A DNA stretch of 64,000 bases, from assembly GCA_012656075.1 (NCBI GenBank), contig JAAKBF010000010.1, positions 1 to 64,000 on the forward strand, in the 5' to 3' direction. Below the pieces are notes generated by a model. It was not told the DNA's origin. It worked only from the letters and a program-made list of their open reading frames with translations, and did not search any database. Source of the stretch: Phytophthora hibernalis (taxonomy: Eukaryota > Oomycota > Peronosporomycetes > Peronosporales > Peronosporaceae). This document shows positions 44,331 through 55,229 of the stretch, in pieces. A program made the translations under genes and the position numbers. Each line of letters begins with the position of its first letter. Positions within the stretch are counted from its first letter, which is position 1.

Positions 44331-44838
44331 AACTTCCCAATTGCTTAGCAAGTGCGTATGTGTCGTTGCGCCCACCGTCCGTCCGCTTTCGTCGTTAAAC
44401 CTAATTAGTAAGGTGCTTCTTGGAATGCGTGGAGCGCCCGTTGCTTTTGTCCACAACTACAGCCCCATTAAGTGCAGTGACTTCCTCTACCCACGTTTTC
44501 ATGCTCTTCTTTCTTCTTCTTATCAAAACCGGTCTACGGTCTATGATAGACAACACAGCATATAACAACAAAGAAAATGAAAATCAAATACGACCCGCAG
44601 CCCAAGCAAGCAAACACTTTCCTGTACACTACATGTAACCGAAACATCAAACAATACTTTGAAGGATGAGGAACCACAGTCACCAGTCCCAAAGACTGTA
44701 AAAGGATGAACCCCAACGCGAAGGCACGGAGAAGTGAAAGGAAAATCAAGGCAACGCCGTTCGATGTGTTGTCACAATCCCTCTTCGTTGTCATTTGGCT
44801 ACCAAAGCTGCTGAAGACGCACGAGTCACCGCACGCAC
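44331..44838. other. Convergent intergenic region
   Basis: This is about 500 bp between the 3' ends of the reductase and eL33 genes. I see only untranslated-type sequence, pyrimidine-rich around 44,490-44,525. Confidence 0.5.
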
Positions 44839-45174
44839 TTAGACGCGGCTCGGGTACAGCATGACGCGCACGCTCTTGCTCATGGCCTCGGCCGGCAGGT
44901 TCTTGGCGAACTTGGCGCGCACGACGCCGTTGCTGCCGTGGGCGCGCGTGACCTTGCCCCACACGACGCGGAACTGGGTGCCGTTCTTCAGGGACTTGGC
45001 CTTGTAGATGTAGGCGATCTTCTTGCCCAGGTAGAAGTCCACGTCCTTCTTGTCCGTGAGGCCCTGGATCTTCACTAGCGCCGTGTGCGAGTACTGGTTG
45101 CGCAGGCCGCGCTTGTAGCCAAGGAACACACCCTTGACGTAGAGACGAGTAGGCTGACCGGTGGAAGCGACCAT
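44839..45174 (-). CDS. RPL35A: 60S ribosomal protein eL33 (L35a)
   Basis: An uninterrupted 111-residue ORF matches the normal length of the eL33/L35a family (about 107-110). Signature stretches are RLYVKGVFLGYKRGLRNQY near the N-terminus, FYLGKKIAYIYKAK and the C-terminal VVWGKVTRAHGSNGVVRAKF ending VMLYPSRV. It is a structural protein of the cytosolic large subunit. No intron interrupts the CDS, but the sequence before the ATG (TTCTGCAG) allows a 5'UTR intron, as is common for ribosomal protein genes. Confidence 0.96.
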   Translation of the reverse strand: MVASTGQPTRLYVKGVFLGYKRGLRNQYSHTALVKIQGLTDKKDVDFYLGKKIAYIYKAKSLKNGTQFRVVWGKVTRAHGSNGVVRAKFAKNLPAEAMSKSVRVMLYPSRV

Positions 45175-45806
45175 TTTAACAAAGTTCTGCAGTCACCAAC
45201 ACAGCAGTCAGTAAAATAGTCCTGCACCTATAGCAACAATCCAGTCCTGCGTCCCCGTTCCCCCTTGAAATCCCATATCGAAAGACACAGTGCCTCTGGA
45301 CATTAGTGCGTCTACTGGCTGCTTTGAATCGCGTTGTCCTGTGGGTCTGCAGGGCACCTGTCTGAGCTGCGAGGTCTCTCTGTTGTGGGTAGGCTGCATG
45401 GGGAAGGAGACGCAGGAGGGCGCAGGGCATGAGGTTCCTCACGTACCAGTTGGATGAATTGAACGAGCGAGGGACTGAAGGTGTGGGCGGCGTACAAGAC
45501 GACTGTGCTGCAGACTGGGGCCCAATCGATTGGCGGCCAACGCCCAGTGGCGGAGACCTCTGGCAATTTATAATACCTGTCCAAGTCGATTGCGTTAGAT
45601 TAGCAGTGTATGGAAATGATGAGCTAGGATAGGGTAAGGGGATCGAGTCTTGCAGGTCAATACAACTAACAAGTGAAATGTTGGTGGCTGCCGGGATTAA
45701 GGTGGCGTGGAACACCATTTGAGTTTTGAGACAAGGACATGGCTACAGATAGCTTCAACATACAGGTTGTGTTGCATTTCAGCATCTATCTACTGTCCTA
45801 TTGCGT
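45175..45806. promoter_or_regulatory. Upstream region of RPL35A and 3' region of the helicase gene
   Basis: This is 630 bp with no convincing gene. Several short overlapping frames on both strands lack any family resemblance. Confidence 0.45.
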
Positions 45807-47863
45807 CTATTTCTCCACGGCCGACTTCTTGGCGAAGAACGTGGGGGCTAACTCCACGAGCCACTCCTTCTCGATCACGACCACCGACCGGATGTAGTGC
45901 TTGCTCGTGAACACCAGCTCGTTGTAGACCACCCACTTTGGCGGCGGGTTGCGCATGAACAGCGATGACGACGGGTGCACCTTGACAATCTCCGACTGGC
46001 CGCACATGGTCTTGTACGCCGTCTTGGAACCACCCAGGCCATCGGCAACCGACCGCATGGCGGTGTTCAGGAAGAAGCCCGCCACGATACTCTTGCGCAG
46101 CGGGTCGATGTCGGGGAAGCTCGAATCGATGGGCAGCTCCAGCTTCTCCAGGTACCCCTTCAACTGCAGTCGCACGCTCTCCACACGCGTCATAGCACGG
46201 TGGTTGATGTAGTGGTCGCGACACCACTTGTTGCGCTGCTTCGCTCCGCACTGGATGTACCCGTTGAAGACGTTCAGCAGCGTGATCTGGTCGCCTTCGA
46301 ACGCAACAAACCGCGCGCGCGACTGCGCCGCCTCTGCCTTCTTGTCGCGAGGAGAGTAAAAGATGGACTCGACTGACAGCATGGCCACCACGCTCAGCGC
46401 TTCCTCGGCACAGCCCAACTCCGTCGCCTTCAGCAGCATCACAGCGTACATCGGCTCTACCGGCAGTCCGGCCATCTGTCGGCCACGCGTAGTCAGCTTG
46501 CCTTTGTTGTCCAACGCTCCCAGAGCGTACAGCTTCTCAAGAGCTTTTACCAAAGACGTCTTGAGCGGCTTCTCAATAAATTCAAAGCCCAGCACGTCAT
46601 CGATGTTCATGCACTTCAGCTGTAACACCACCACCTCCAAGCTCACACGCTGAATGTCCGGAATCGCACGCTCCAGCAGCTGCTCGAAAGTCTCCTCCGG
46701 AAACAGTCTGTAGCAAATTCCGGGGCTTCTCGTCCAGCACGACCCGTACGCTGCCAAGCCTGCGCCTTCGAGACAGACTCTGTCTGCAGCATTTCCATAC
46801 CGCTCGAGGCCACGAACGATCGCTGCTTCACGAGCCCCGTGTCCACGACGAAGCGAACTCCGTTAATGGTAATGGACGTCTCTGCGATATTCGTGGCGAG
46901 GATCACCTTGCGCACACCCGCGGGCGCCGGTTCAAACACCTTCATCTGCTGTTCGCGCGGCATGGCAGCGAAAATAGGGCACACCAGGAGCTTGAGCGCC
47001 TCAGCAGGCAGTGACCGCGCGTACTCCTCCAGCAGCGTTTCCAGCGTCTCAATATCCTCCTGACCCGTGAGGAACACGAGAATACTGCCGTTGCTCGTCT
47101 TCTCATCCAGGTGAATCTGTAACACGGCCACCAAGGCCGAGTCCAGGTAATCCGGCTGTGTCTTGGCCGTGTAGAAGACGTCGACCTGGAACATCCGGCC
47201 GGGGATCTGAATCACCGCCGGCTCAAAGTCCGCGAAGAACCTGCGGAACAGCGCCACGTCCAGCGTGGCCGACATGACCACGACCTTGAGGTCTTTGCGT
47301 TTGCGCATGGCGCGCTTGACAATGCCGAACAGGATGTCTGTCTGCAGCGTGCGTTCGTGGGCCTCGTCCAGCACCACTACCGAGTACCTCTCGAGCATCG
47401 GGGACAGCAGCGCCTCGCGTACCAACATACCGTCCGTCATGAACTTGAGTCTCGTACTCTTGGACGTCGTGTCGTCGAAGCGCACGCAGTAGCCGACGCC
47501 TTCGCCCAGTGGACCGCGGTTCGCCTCCTCGCACACGCGCTGGGCCACAGTGATGGCGGCGACGCGACGTGGCTGCGTAATGGCTACACGGGCGTGGGCG
47601 CGGTCGCTCTCCCAGATGTACTGCGGGATCTGCGTCGTCTTGCCGCTGCCCGTCTCACCCACGAGGATCACGACTTGGTGGCTGTTGACGGCCTCGACGA
47701 TGCGGCTGCGGTGCGCGTAGATGGGCAGTCGCTGGCGCACACGCTGCAGCTCCGTGGCGGCCGGACTCAAGTGTGGCCGCTTCTTGTGGTGCGTGGAGCC
47801 TGAGCCTGAAGACATCGGACGCTTGCGCTGCGCATTGCCATGGCCGTGACTTGGAATCGTCAT
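45807..47863 (-). CDS. DEAH-box RNA helicase, DHX33-like, one apparent frameshift
   Basis: All superfamily 2 DEAH motifs are present in order: GETGSGKTTQ (I), TQPRRVAA (Ia), DEAH (II), SATLD (III), VFLTGQEDIE (IV), TNIAETSITI (V) and QRTGRAGR (VI). A helicase-associated HA2 domain and an OB-fold end follow (VHPSSSLFM, ELVFTSKHYIR). The overall resemblance is strongest to DHX33, which works in ribosome biogenesis; that role here is by analogy. The start at 47,863 (MTIPSHGHG) follows a basic N-terminus of about 40 residues. The frame slips at about 46,738, just after motif VI (GCCCCGGAATT). The span is one base short of 686 codons, so a missing G explains it. It lies between RPL35A and CSN7 on the same strand. 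Confidence 0.92.
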
Positions 47864-48163
47864 GCTCAGCTTTTGGTTGGAGGTAAAGTGGCGATACTGA
47901 AACCAAGAGAAATGAAGTGTGAAAATTGGACTAATGCGATTTTTGACGCAAAAATGACGCTGGGACGACTTCAACGTGCCAAAAGTTGTTTCTCATGGAG
48001 TCTGTGCGCCTCGAGGTTGCTCTTATAACGTAAGCGCTTTCGTCGCTCCTACATCCGGCCTTTGCGGTTCATCGAGTGCAGGCGCTGCTTGGAAGGTGCT
48101 CTGCTCAGAAAGAAAGAAGACAAATGGTTACGGCGAGGCAGGAAAAAGAAAAAAATGCAGTGC

Positions 48164-49174
48164 TCACCCTCGTCGCGGTCCGGAGTCAGCGTACAGATTG
48201 AAGTCTTCGCCTGGACGGACGTTTCCACCAGCACTAGCAAAGCCCTTGCTTCGCTCACTTGTACGTGCAGCCATCTTGGTGCGAATACCGTCCTCCCGGG
48301 TTCGCTCGTCCTCCTCCTGCTTCTCCGCCAGACTGACAACAGAAAAAACAACGTTAGAAAGGCTCCAAGCTAGACATCGCACTTGGCAGCGACTCCTACG
48401 TGAGAAGTGTGTTGATCTTCTCGCAAATATCCGCAGACTGCGCCTTCCAGTTCGTAAGTTTCTGAATCATGTCGTCAATGTCCTCGTGGTGCGTGTCGCG
48501 TCCGACAGCGTACTTGACGACGAAGCAGCGCGACTTCTGGTCCAGCTTGCCCTGGATCAGACCCTGCAACAAGAATCCATAAGCACAATAACCATAAACA
48601 CCAATCTCTGTCCTCGTCCGTACCGAGTAGATGGTGTCGATGAGGATATCTTCCACTTCGCGCACCGTAGAGACGCCCAGATTCTGCATCAGCGTATCGT
48701 ACGGGATGTTCTGCGCAACAACAACACCAATCCGTCAGCCCACACTTCAAAAATCAAATTTCCAGCCGCCACTACCTTGAATCTGTGCGCCAGCGACACC
48801 GTCGTGAGCTTCCGGAGCTTGTTCACCTGCTGCGGCGTCAGCTCCGGCAGTTCGTCCTTCCGGGCTGCACCCAATATAACCGCCATAAGGTTACCAGCAC
48901 TCTGTGTATATAAACTCCATACTATTGCATTGCACCCACCGACGTAGTCGTTGTACGTGCCGAAGCAGAAGATACGCAGCAGCTCGTAGGACGTCTTGTA
49001 CTCCGACTCGCGCAGAGCCTCCACGTTGGCCATGTCCAGCAACTCGCGGAACACGAAGAGCTTCTTGTTGCTCAGCACCTGCTGGATCAGCGCCACACAC
49101 GCACGGCCGCGCGCATTCTTGGCCAGCAGCGTGAACTGCTCGAGATTCGCTGCCCCCGCTGCGTCAAACGCCAT
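48164..49174 (-). CDS. CSN7: COP9 signalosome subunit 7
   Basis: Five exons on the minus strand (49,174-48,940, 48,864-48,776, 48,710-48,624, 48,563-48,400, 48,332-48,164) with GT-AG introns give exactly 248 codons including the stop. The product follows CSN7 closely: LEQFTLLAKNARGRA, VFRELLDMANVEAL, GTYNDYV, LPELTPQQVNKLRKLTTVSL, VSTVREVEDILIDTIYS (winged-helix PCI domain), GLIQGKLDQ and VGRDTHHEDIDDMI. It is a scaffold subunit of the complex that removes Nedd8 from cullin-RING ligases, which fits the F-box genes nearby only as a general pathway link. The tail is charged, as usual in this subunit. Confidence 0.93.
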
Positions 49175-49320
49175 CACCAAACACAAAACTGAGTCAAATC
49201 TATCAAAAAGTCGGTTTAGGGTGCACCACATCATGTACCCATCAACTTTGTAGGTTCTAACCTAAATGTTTTGTTTGGCGCGCTTTTTAAAGGAAGGTTT
49301 TGCCATCTTGACTTTTGACA
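49175..49320. promoter_or_regulatory. Short divergent promoter between CSN7 and MMS21
   Basis: Only 146 bp separate the two start codons, which point away from each other. The stretch contains AAACTTTGTAGG and TTTTTAAAGG words. Shared bidirectional control is likely by position; no defined element is claimed. Confidence 0.6.
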
Positions 49321-50235
49321 ATGGAAGCGGAGTTGGAGGCGAATATTCAGCAGGCGCTGCCCAGCGCGCTCAAGATGGCGCTGTACGCGGCCAAGCAGCA
49401 CATGGAGCTGCTCAAGTACACGTTTGAGGGCGTGGAGTCGCTGTGCAACAACGCGGCGTTCCTGAAGGACCAGGAGGACCAGCAGCACGTGCAGCACCTG
49501 GACGAGGCGGCCAAGGGTTACGCCGTGCTGAGCACACAATTGGAGCGCTACAAGGCGCAACTGGAGAAACTGGAGCCTCTCGTGGAGAGCGGGAATCTGG
49601 ACCAGGTTAAGATTGACAAGCTGCTCAAGGACGCGCTGGTCACGCCCCGCATCAACGCCACCAAACACGACTTCTACAAGAAGTTCTGCGACCGAGCAGG
49701 GGTGCGTACCTGAAGTTGCTGCAGAGGAGAGTTTCTGGGTCTGATAGGAGGGTTGCTTTCGATTGATTGTTGCTAGATTGAGCTGGCCATGGACGGAGAC
49801 GACGACGTGTTCATCCAGGAGAGCGAGAGCACCAGGAGCACGATCTGTCCCGTCACGCAAATGGAGATGGTGGAGCCGCTCAGGAAGTACGTGGTTGTTG
49901 GCAGTTGGTAATGTGGAGATTTACTAACAATTATGTTGCTGCAGTCCGATATGTGGCCATACGTACTCGAAACAGGGTATCCAGTCACACAGCGCAACAC
50001 GAAGTGCCCAGTCGCAGGTATGTAGTCGATGGATTATGGATTGCTGTGATCGTGTATGGAGGACTTATAATTGTGTACAGGCTGCCCACAGAGGCTGGCA
50101 CTCAACACCTTGGAACGCGATGTCGAGATGGAGGTCATTATCAGTCGCCACGCTTCAGAGCAGCAGCGGTCACAGGCTGCCGCCCCACTGGATCAGGACG
50201 ACGACGACGATGAAGAGGAATATGTCGTCGAGTAA
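49321..50235 (+). CDS. NSE2: MMS21/NSE2-like SUMO E3 ligase (SP-RING), one apparent frameshift
   Basis: Four exons fit: 49,321-49,701, 49,777-49,886, 49,945-50,017 and 50,081-50,235, with GT-AG introns. The N-terminal 110 residues are helical (QALPSALKMALYAAKQHMEL, LERYKAQLEKLEPLV), matching the Smc5-binding helices of Nse2. The SP-RING follows: CPVTQMEMVEPLR, NPICGHTYSKQGI, then KCPVAGC at the exon 3/4 junction, and an acidic tail ending EYVVE. It would sumoylate partners within the Smc5/6 DNA-repair complex. Between GIQSH and KCPV (49,978-50,005) the frame is lost. The summed exons are 719 bp, one base short of 240 codons, so a single missing base restores it. Confidence 0.87.
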
Positions 50236-50360
50236 CTTTACTTCTCTACACCTAGTACAAGTAGTTTTTCAAGTTTTCGACCTCTTTCAGTATCGGGTGC
50301 CTTTCGGAAATCAACATCAACTCTACATTAGTGGTTTTTCCGCGAAGACAGGTACACTTC

Positions 50361-51000
50361 TCATCAAGACGAATCTCCACCATTGAAGTGTCAAGGATGT
50401 GGTAAACGCAAATAAGTGAGAAGAAGGTATGAAAGTGGAATTTATTTTCTACTTAGCTAAGCATACGTTTCGTTCCTACCGTAATTGAGGTGGACGTTAC
50501 TGGCAAACACTCAGTTTGAAACGTAGTTTGCTGAGCTCAAAAGTAAAATCCAGAGCTGTTCCGCGGCTTTGTTTATAGAAAAATGGATTGGAATTCGTCG
50601 TGCAAAATTCATTTATGTACGCCATTTTTGGATTGTTTTGGTTAGGAGATACTGATAGGAACGATACTCAAATGAAGGCGAAAAATAAGCTTTACATCGA
50701 AGTATTAGCAAAATGTTGGTTGAAGGAGTGTTGAAGGAATCCTTCATTCATCGATCTAAATTAAACGGTTACTACTTGTAATTATGCCAAGCATGCCTGC
50801 GTATATACTCAAACGAAGCCCCTCCCAATGCGTGAGGCTTTCTCACCGTGTATCCACAGGCCACCGGGCATAATAATTTCCCTAAATTTTGTTGGCCAAG
50901 ATAGCTGCAGGAAATGTTTCGTTCCAATTGCACGAATAAGTTTCCGTGACTGATGCGATTTTAGATTTTGTACGTAGTCTTGCATGAAAGTGAGAAGATA
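50361..51000 (+). repeat. Left arm of 640-bp inverted repeat flanking RxLR genes
   Basis: The stretch from TCATCAAGACGAATCTCC to GAAAGTGAGAAGATA is repeated in reverse at 53,373-54,010 with very few differences. It starts about 125 bp after the MMS21 stop. No gene or transposase motif is visible inside. The intervening region is 2.37 kb. Confidence 0.95.
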
Positions 51001-51130
51001 AGTCGGCAATGCAACGACGCACGCATATTCTAACTACACCTACACTGTATTAATGCCGGACAAGATAAGTCGGCGATGCAACGACGCACGCATATTCTAA
51101 CTACACCTACACTGTATTAATGCCGGACAA
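51001..51130 (+). repeat. Two-copy 67-bp tandem duplication
   Basis: AGTCGGCAATGCAACGACGC and the following bases to GCCGGACAAGATA recur from 51,068 with one mismatch. It abuts the inner end of the inverted-repeat arm. Confidence 0.93.
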
Positions 51131-51252
51131 TAACCAAAAATCTATTTACTGGGCACGCGCTTCAATATATTCCAAACGTACGAAATTATCTACATCACCA
51201 CTGTAGTAAACGGTGCTGGGTATAATAGTAATCTGTTGCTCGAAGAAAAAAA

Positions 51253-51645
51253 TCATCCAAAATGTTGCTGGATAAATATCATCTGTTGCAGGTAAAATAC
51301 GATTATAAGTGATATCATATCATAGAGGTGTTTTGTCCTAATCTTCTGTGGATGGGCAAAATAACCGATCCGGTTTTTAAATATACGGTAGCAGGGTTTT
51401 AAAGCGGTCTTCAGGCTTGACGGTTTGGTCAACTTCGTAATTTCAGTCAGTCTAGCTCTCTCTTCGTCATCGGAGTCATCGTCTAGGTCGACATCAGCAG
51501 TTCTCAAAGACCTGGTGCCCATGCTGCTGTTTTGGGCAACATCGATCGCACTCACGGCGTTCGATGTAGATACGGTGGCTTCAATCGTTTGAACGTTGGC
51601 CATGAGTGTGGCGGCGGTAGTGAAGAGGAAGACGCTCAAACGCAT
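51253..51645 (-). CDS. Secreted RxLR-EER effector, candidate 1
   Basis: The 130-codon ORF starts MRLSVFLFTTAATLMAN, a secretory signal peptide (about residues 1-23). RSLR follows at residues 45-48 and an acidic stretch ends in EER at residues 61-63, the spacing expected for RxLR-dEER host-translocated effectors. The C-terminal part has little resemblance to a WY domain and ends in hydrophobic low-complexity sequence, so it may be truncated or frame-shifted after about residue 85. RxLR proteins act in plant cells to suppress defence; this one's target is unknown. It is arranged head to head with candidate 2 and lies inside the 640-bp inverted repeat pair. Confidence 0.85.
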   Translation of the reverse strand: MRLSVFLFTTAATLMANVQTIEATVSTSNAVSAIDVAQNSSMGTRSLRTADVDLDDDSDDEERARLTEITKLTKPSSLKTALKPCYRIFKNRIGYFAHPQKIRTKHLYDMISLIIVFYLQQMIFIQQHFG

Positions 51646-52787
51646 TGTAAATCGTAGTTGGTGAAGGGCTCTGAGGTTTGAACAGCAAAATACGGACTGA
51701 CGTTGCTGTGTCAGAGTAGCTGCACTGAGGTCATTCGTTTGTGAGGAAATGGACCCAGATACAGTATATGAAGACCTAACAGATCTAGTATTATATCATA
51801 GACAGTGTTGAAGAAATACCATCCGACATTGAATCCCGGATGTACATGTTTAAAAACATACATTATTAAAATATGTTTACGATAATTTCGTCATCAACAA
51901 CAATGAATGCCGTAGGTATTTATTTTATGTTTATGCCGATTATTTCGTCATCTACAGAAGTTGTATTATCTCGGGTTCCCACAAAAATATATGTATCTTG
52001 GGATATGCTATACAAACTAGGCTGCGCGTAGGCTGGGATAGCGGATCCGCGCCAAGTACGGTACGGAAATCCTAGTTGTATTAATGCACGTATCCGGATA
52101 ATTGCGATCCACTACCGGCGTGGCAGCGATCGACACGAAATCCATAAGTTCGGCATCCGTCTGGACTAACTTGGCCGTATGGGAGAGTAGGTAATGCAAT
52201 CACGTGGTTCAAGCACACTAACAGTCCTCACATTCCATATCTTTGACATAGAGTAAGAATTCGGTATTACCACGCGGATTTATTAAGGACCTGGATTGAT
52301 AAAGGTTTAGCGTTATTAATAATTAAGGGGATAGAGATCGAGATTGAAGAAATCCACGCCCACTTCGAAATATTCTGCAGTGAGACAACATTCTGGATGT
52401 TTTGACCCCACTATCGCATGTTTCGACTCTAGAATCTGTATATGTTAATAGATTGACACGACCTGGCCGGTGGCTTACTGGTGCGAAATTACCCACACGC
52501 TCTAAAGCATGGATCTGCATCATGGCGAAAGATAAGCAACAGCAAGTGATTACATGACCAACAGGTTGGATCTGCAACAGCAAGCGATTACTGTACAAGT
52601 AATAGGCCTCCACCGTTCATGTTCAAACATTGCCTTGCAAAGTTCGTGAACCATCGGTGATAGCACGAGGCGACGAATTGAGTCGCCGTCGGCTTTCGAT
52701 TGGCTTTGATCGTATTCTTCAATTTCCCCTGCAGCCCCGAAGAGGCCACACTACTTACCAAGCCCGCTCAAATCGAGACGATCACCA
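51646..52787. promoter_or_regulatory. Shared upstream region of the two RxLR genes
   Basis: This is 1.14 kb between two divergent effector starts. It is AT-rich with scattered short ORFs that look random. It contains two related lines, TATGTTTACGATAATTTCGTCATC (51,872) and TATGTTTATGCCGATTATTTCGTCATC (51,926), an imperfect direct repeat. Confidence 0.5.
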
Positions 52788-53233
52788 ATGCGCCTCTCCG
52801 ACGTCCTGGTGGTGGCTGCTGCGACCACTCTCCTCGCTAGTGACCACGCGGTCTACGCAGTCACGAACCTTGACAAAACTTCTGACATCTTAACGATGGA
52901 GTCGCCGGCCTTGGTTACCTCCCTCAAAGACGGCAACGTTGCTGGTGGCGAAAACAGGTTTCTGAGAATCAACAAAGGGGAGGACGACGAAGATGACATG
53001 ATCGAAGAGGATGAGGACGAGGTCAAGGACGAGGATGAAGAGAGGGCTAGAGGTTCTAACCTCTTCAAGACGTCCAAGCTCAACGAGATGCTAAGCAGCG
53101 TTAAAACATTCAAGCGATTTTCGAGGTGGAAGGCTCAAGGGTATACCCCACTGACATCTACCACAGGTTGGGATCCAACCCAAAGTACAAGGACCTCTAC
53201 GCCATGTACAACATGAACTACGCTTCAATCTAA
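52788..53233 (+). CDS. Secreted RxLR-EER effector, candidate 2, one apparent frameshift
   Basis: The start MRLSDVLVVAAATTLLAS is a secretory signal peptide (cut near residue 24). RFLR lies at residues 57-60, then a long acidic run ends in EER at residues 84-86. The domain after it contains LFKTSKLNEMLSSVKTFKRF and a Trp before GYTP, resembling the start of a WY-type effector module. At about 53,145 (ATACCCCACT) the frame slips; with one more C the frame stays open to a stop at 53,231-53,233. The span is one base short of 149 codons. As read, the product ends at 53,216 with an unrelated Thr-rich tail. Confidence 0.86.
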
Positions 53234-53372
53234 CCGTGTGTAGGACAATCACGGCGGTCGACAAAAGGTGATCAGGGTTTGGCCAGTTTAGTAGAGTTTT
53301 TACAATGGGTTGATTAAAAACTCGATATCTCGACAACCGTTTATCCGTTTTTACCAAAACAACCGTCAAAAT

Positions 53373-54010
53373 ATCTTCTCACTTTCATGCAAGACTACGT
53401 ACAAAATCTAAAATCGCATCAGTCACGGAAACTTATTCGTGCAATTGGAACGAAACATTTCCTGCAGCTATCTTGGCCAACAAAATTTAGGGAAATTATT
53501 ATGCCCAGTGGCCTGTGGATACACGGTGAGAAAGCCTCACGCATTGGGAGGGGCTTCGTTTGAGTATATACGCAGGCATGCTTGGCATAATTACAAGTAG
53601 TAACCGTTTAATTTAGATCGATGAATGAAGGATTCCTTCAACACTCCTTCAACCAACATTTTGCTAATACTTCGATGTAAAGCTTATTTTTCGCCTTCAT
53701 TTGAGTATCGTTCCTATCAGTATCTCTAACCAAAACAATCCAAAAAATGGCGTACATAAATGAATTTTGCACGACGAATTCCAATCCATTTTCTATAAAC
53801 AAAGCCGCGGAACAGCTCTGGATTTTACTTTTGAGCTCAGCAAACTACGTTTCAAACTGAGTGTTTGCCAGTAACGTCCACCTCAATTACGGTAGGTACG
53901 AAACGTATGCTTAGCTAAGTAGAAAATAAATTCCACTTTCATACCTTCTTCTCACTTATTTGCGTTTACCACATCCTTGACACTTCAATGGTGGAGATTC
54001 GTCTTGATGA
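53373..54010 (-). repeat. Right arm of 640-bp inverted repeat flanking RxLR genes
   Basis: This is the inverted partner of 50,361-51,000. Both arms sit beyond the 3' ends of the two effector genes, so gene-plus-arm was probably the duplicated unit. Confidence 0.95.
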
Positions 54011-55157
54011 GCTCAAGGTTGCTCGGTTGCGATAGCACAACGTCGTCACAAACAAACAAAATGTTTATTGGTGCACTATTTTTGCGCTCGCAAAAACAAA
54101 TATCATTAAAGTCAGATAGTACCGTACTATTTCACTTCTCATAACCGTTAGTAGTAGTTTTGTGCTCTTTAAAACTATTATTCAACACAGTGTTGCAGTA
54201 CTATTTTCAATTCAACGTATTTCACTTTCAGATTTTGCGTTGCACTTCGTTATTCTATCGTCCTGCATGCGGGGCATGCGATAATGGGGGTCATAATCCC
54301 TTCGAAAACTTCGAAAACCCTCCAAAAACATGACGGTGCTATGAAATTCTGGTACATGAATGTCACGAGTAAGTTATGGGCTGTGCTAATACCAAAGTGT
54401 GTTTCAATTTGTACTTCGCTAACAGCATTGCGGTGAGAGAGCAGCTTTATTAATTAATTCATTACATGAATTGGTGTAAGCCAAAGAAACTCGAGCCTTG
54501 AACGCTGCAACCGTGCACCAGAGATGTGTCTGGTCGATTGTTATCGCCACCATTTTATCGTTTAGAGATCTTCGTTCCAGTTGTCTTTTCTTGACTGCGT
54601 GCATTTTCATTGTTCATGTTTTCGCCTGCAGATCCGCCGACACTAATTTTCAGATTGTTGGCAGAAAGCATAATATCCGGCACAGCCTGTAAGCGACGCA
54701 GAGTTCTTCGGCTACCCGTTCAAAACTGCGTAAATGGGAGGCCTGATAATACATACAGTGTACTTCAAGTATTATGGTAATTATTACAATCAGCTTGGGC
54801 ATCGTCTTATGCCAAGTTTAACGAGAAAAGAAGAAAAAACTGCAACTCCGATATCGTTTTGACAGCACCATCCCCGAACCTGGTATGCTGCGTGCAGCAA
54901 TGGTTGCATTATACGTGATGCAGGAATGCGTCGTTCGAGCTCTATTAGAGCCGCTCAAAACCAAGCTTTTGTCGGAGAACTCCTAGCGAACCAACTGTAA
55001 GAATTTCGCTTCGAAGGCAACATAGCTCGAAACAGCAAACACTACATGCAGCATGTACATCTACGATCCGCTGTTGTGCAGGATGTTGTTTTTGCATGTA
55101 TTATTATAATTCACACATATTTTTCGGGTCACGTTTAGTGACTCACTACCAGAAAAA
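54011..55157. other. Gene-free AT-rich stretch
   Basis: I see no gene, RNA or clear repeat in this 1.15 kb. Short frames on both strands have no recognisable content. Confidence 0.5.
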
Positions 55158-55229
55158 TATGCGACGCGCGCAACCCGAGCGTTGAAGCTCATTCCGCAAT
55201 CCGCCTTCAAGTGCAACATTCAAGAAGCG

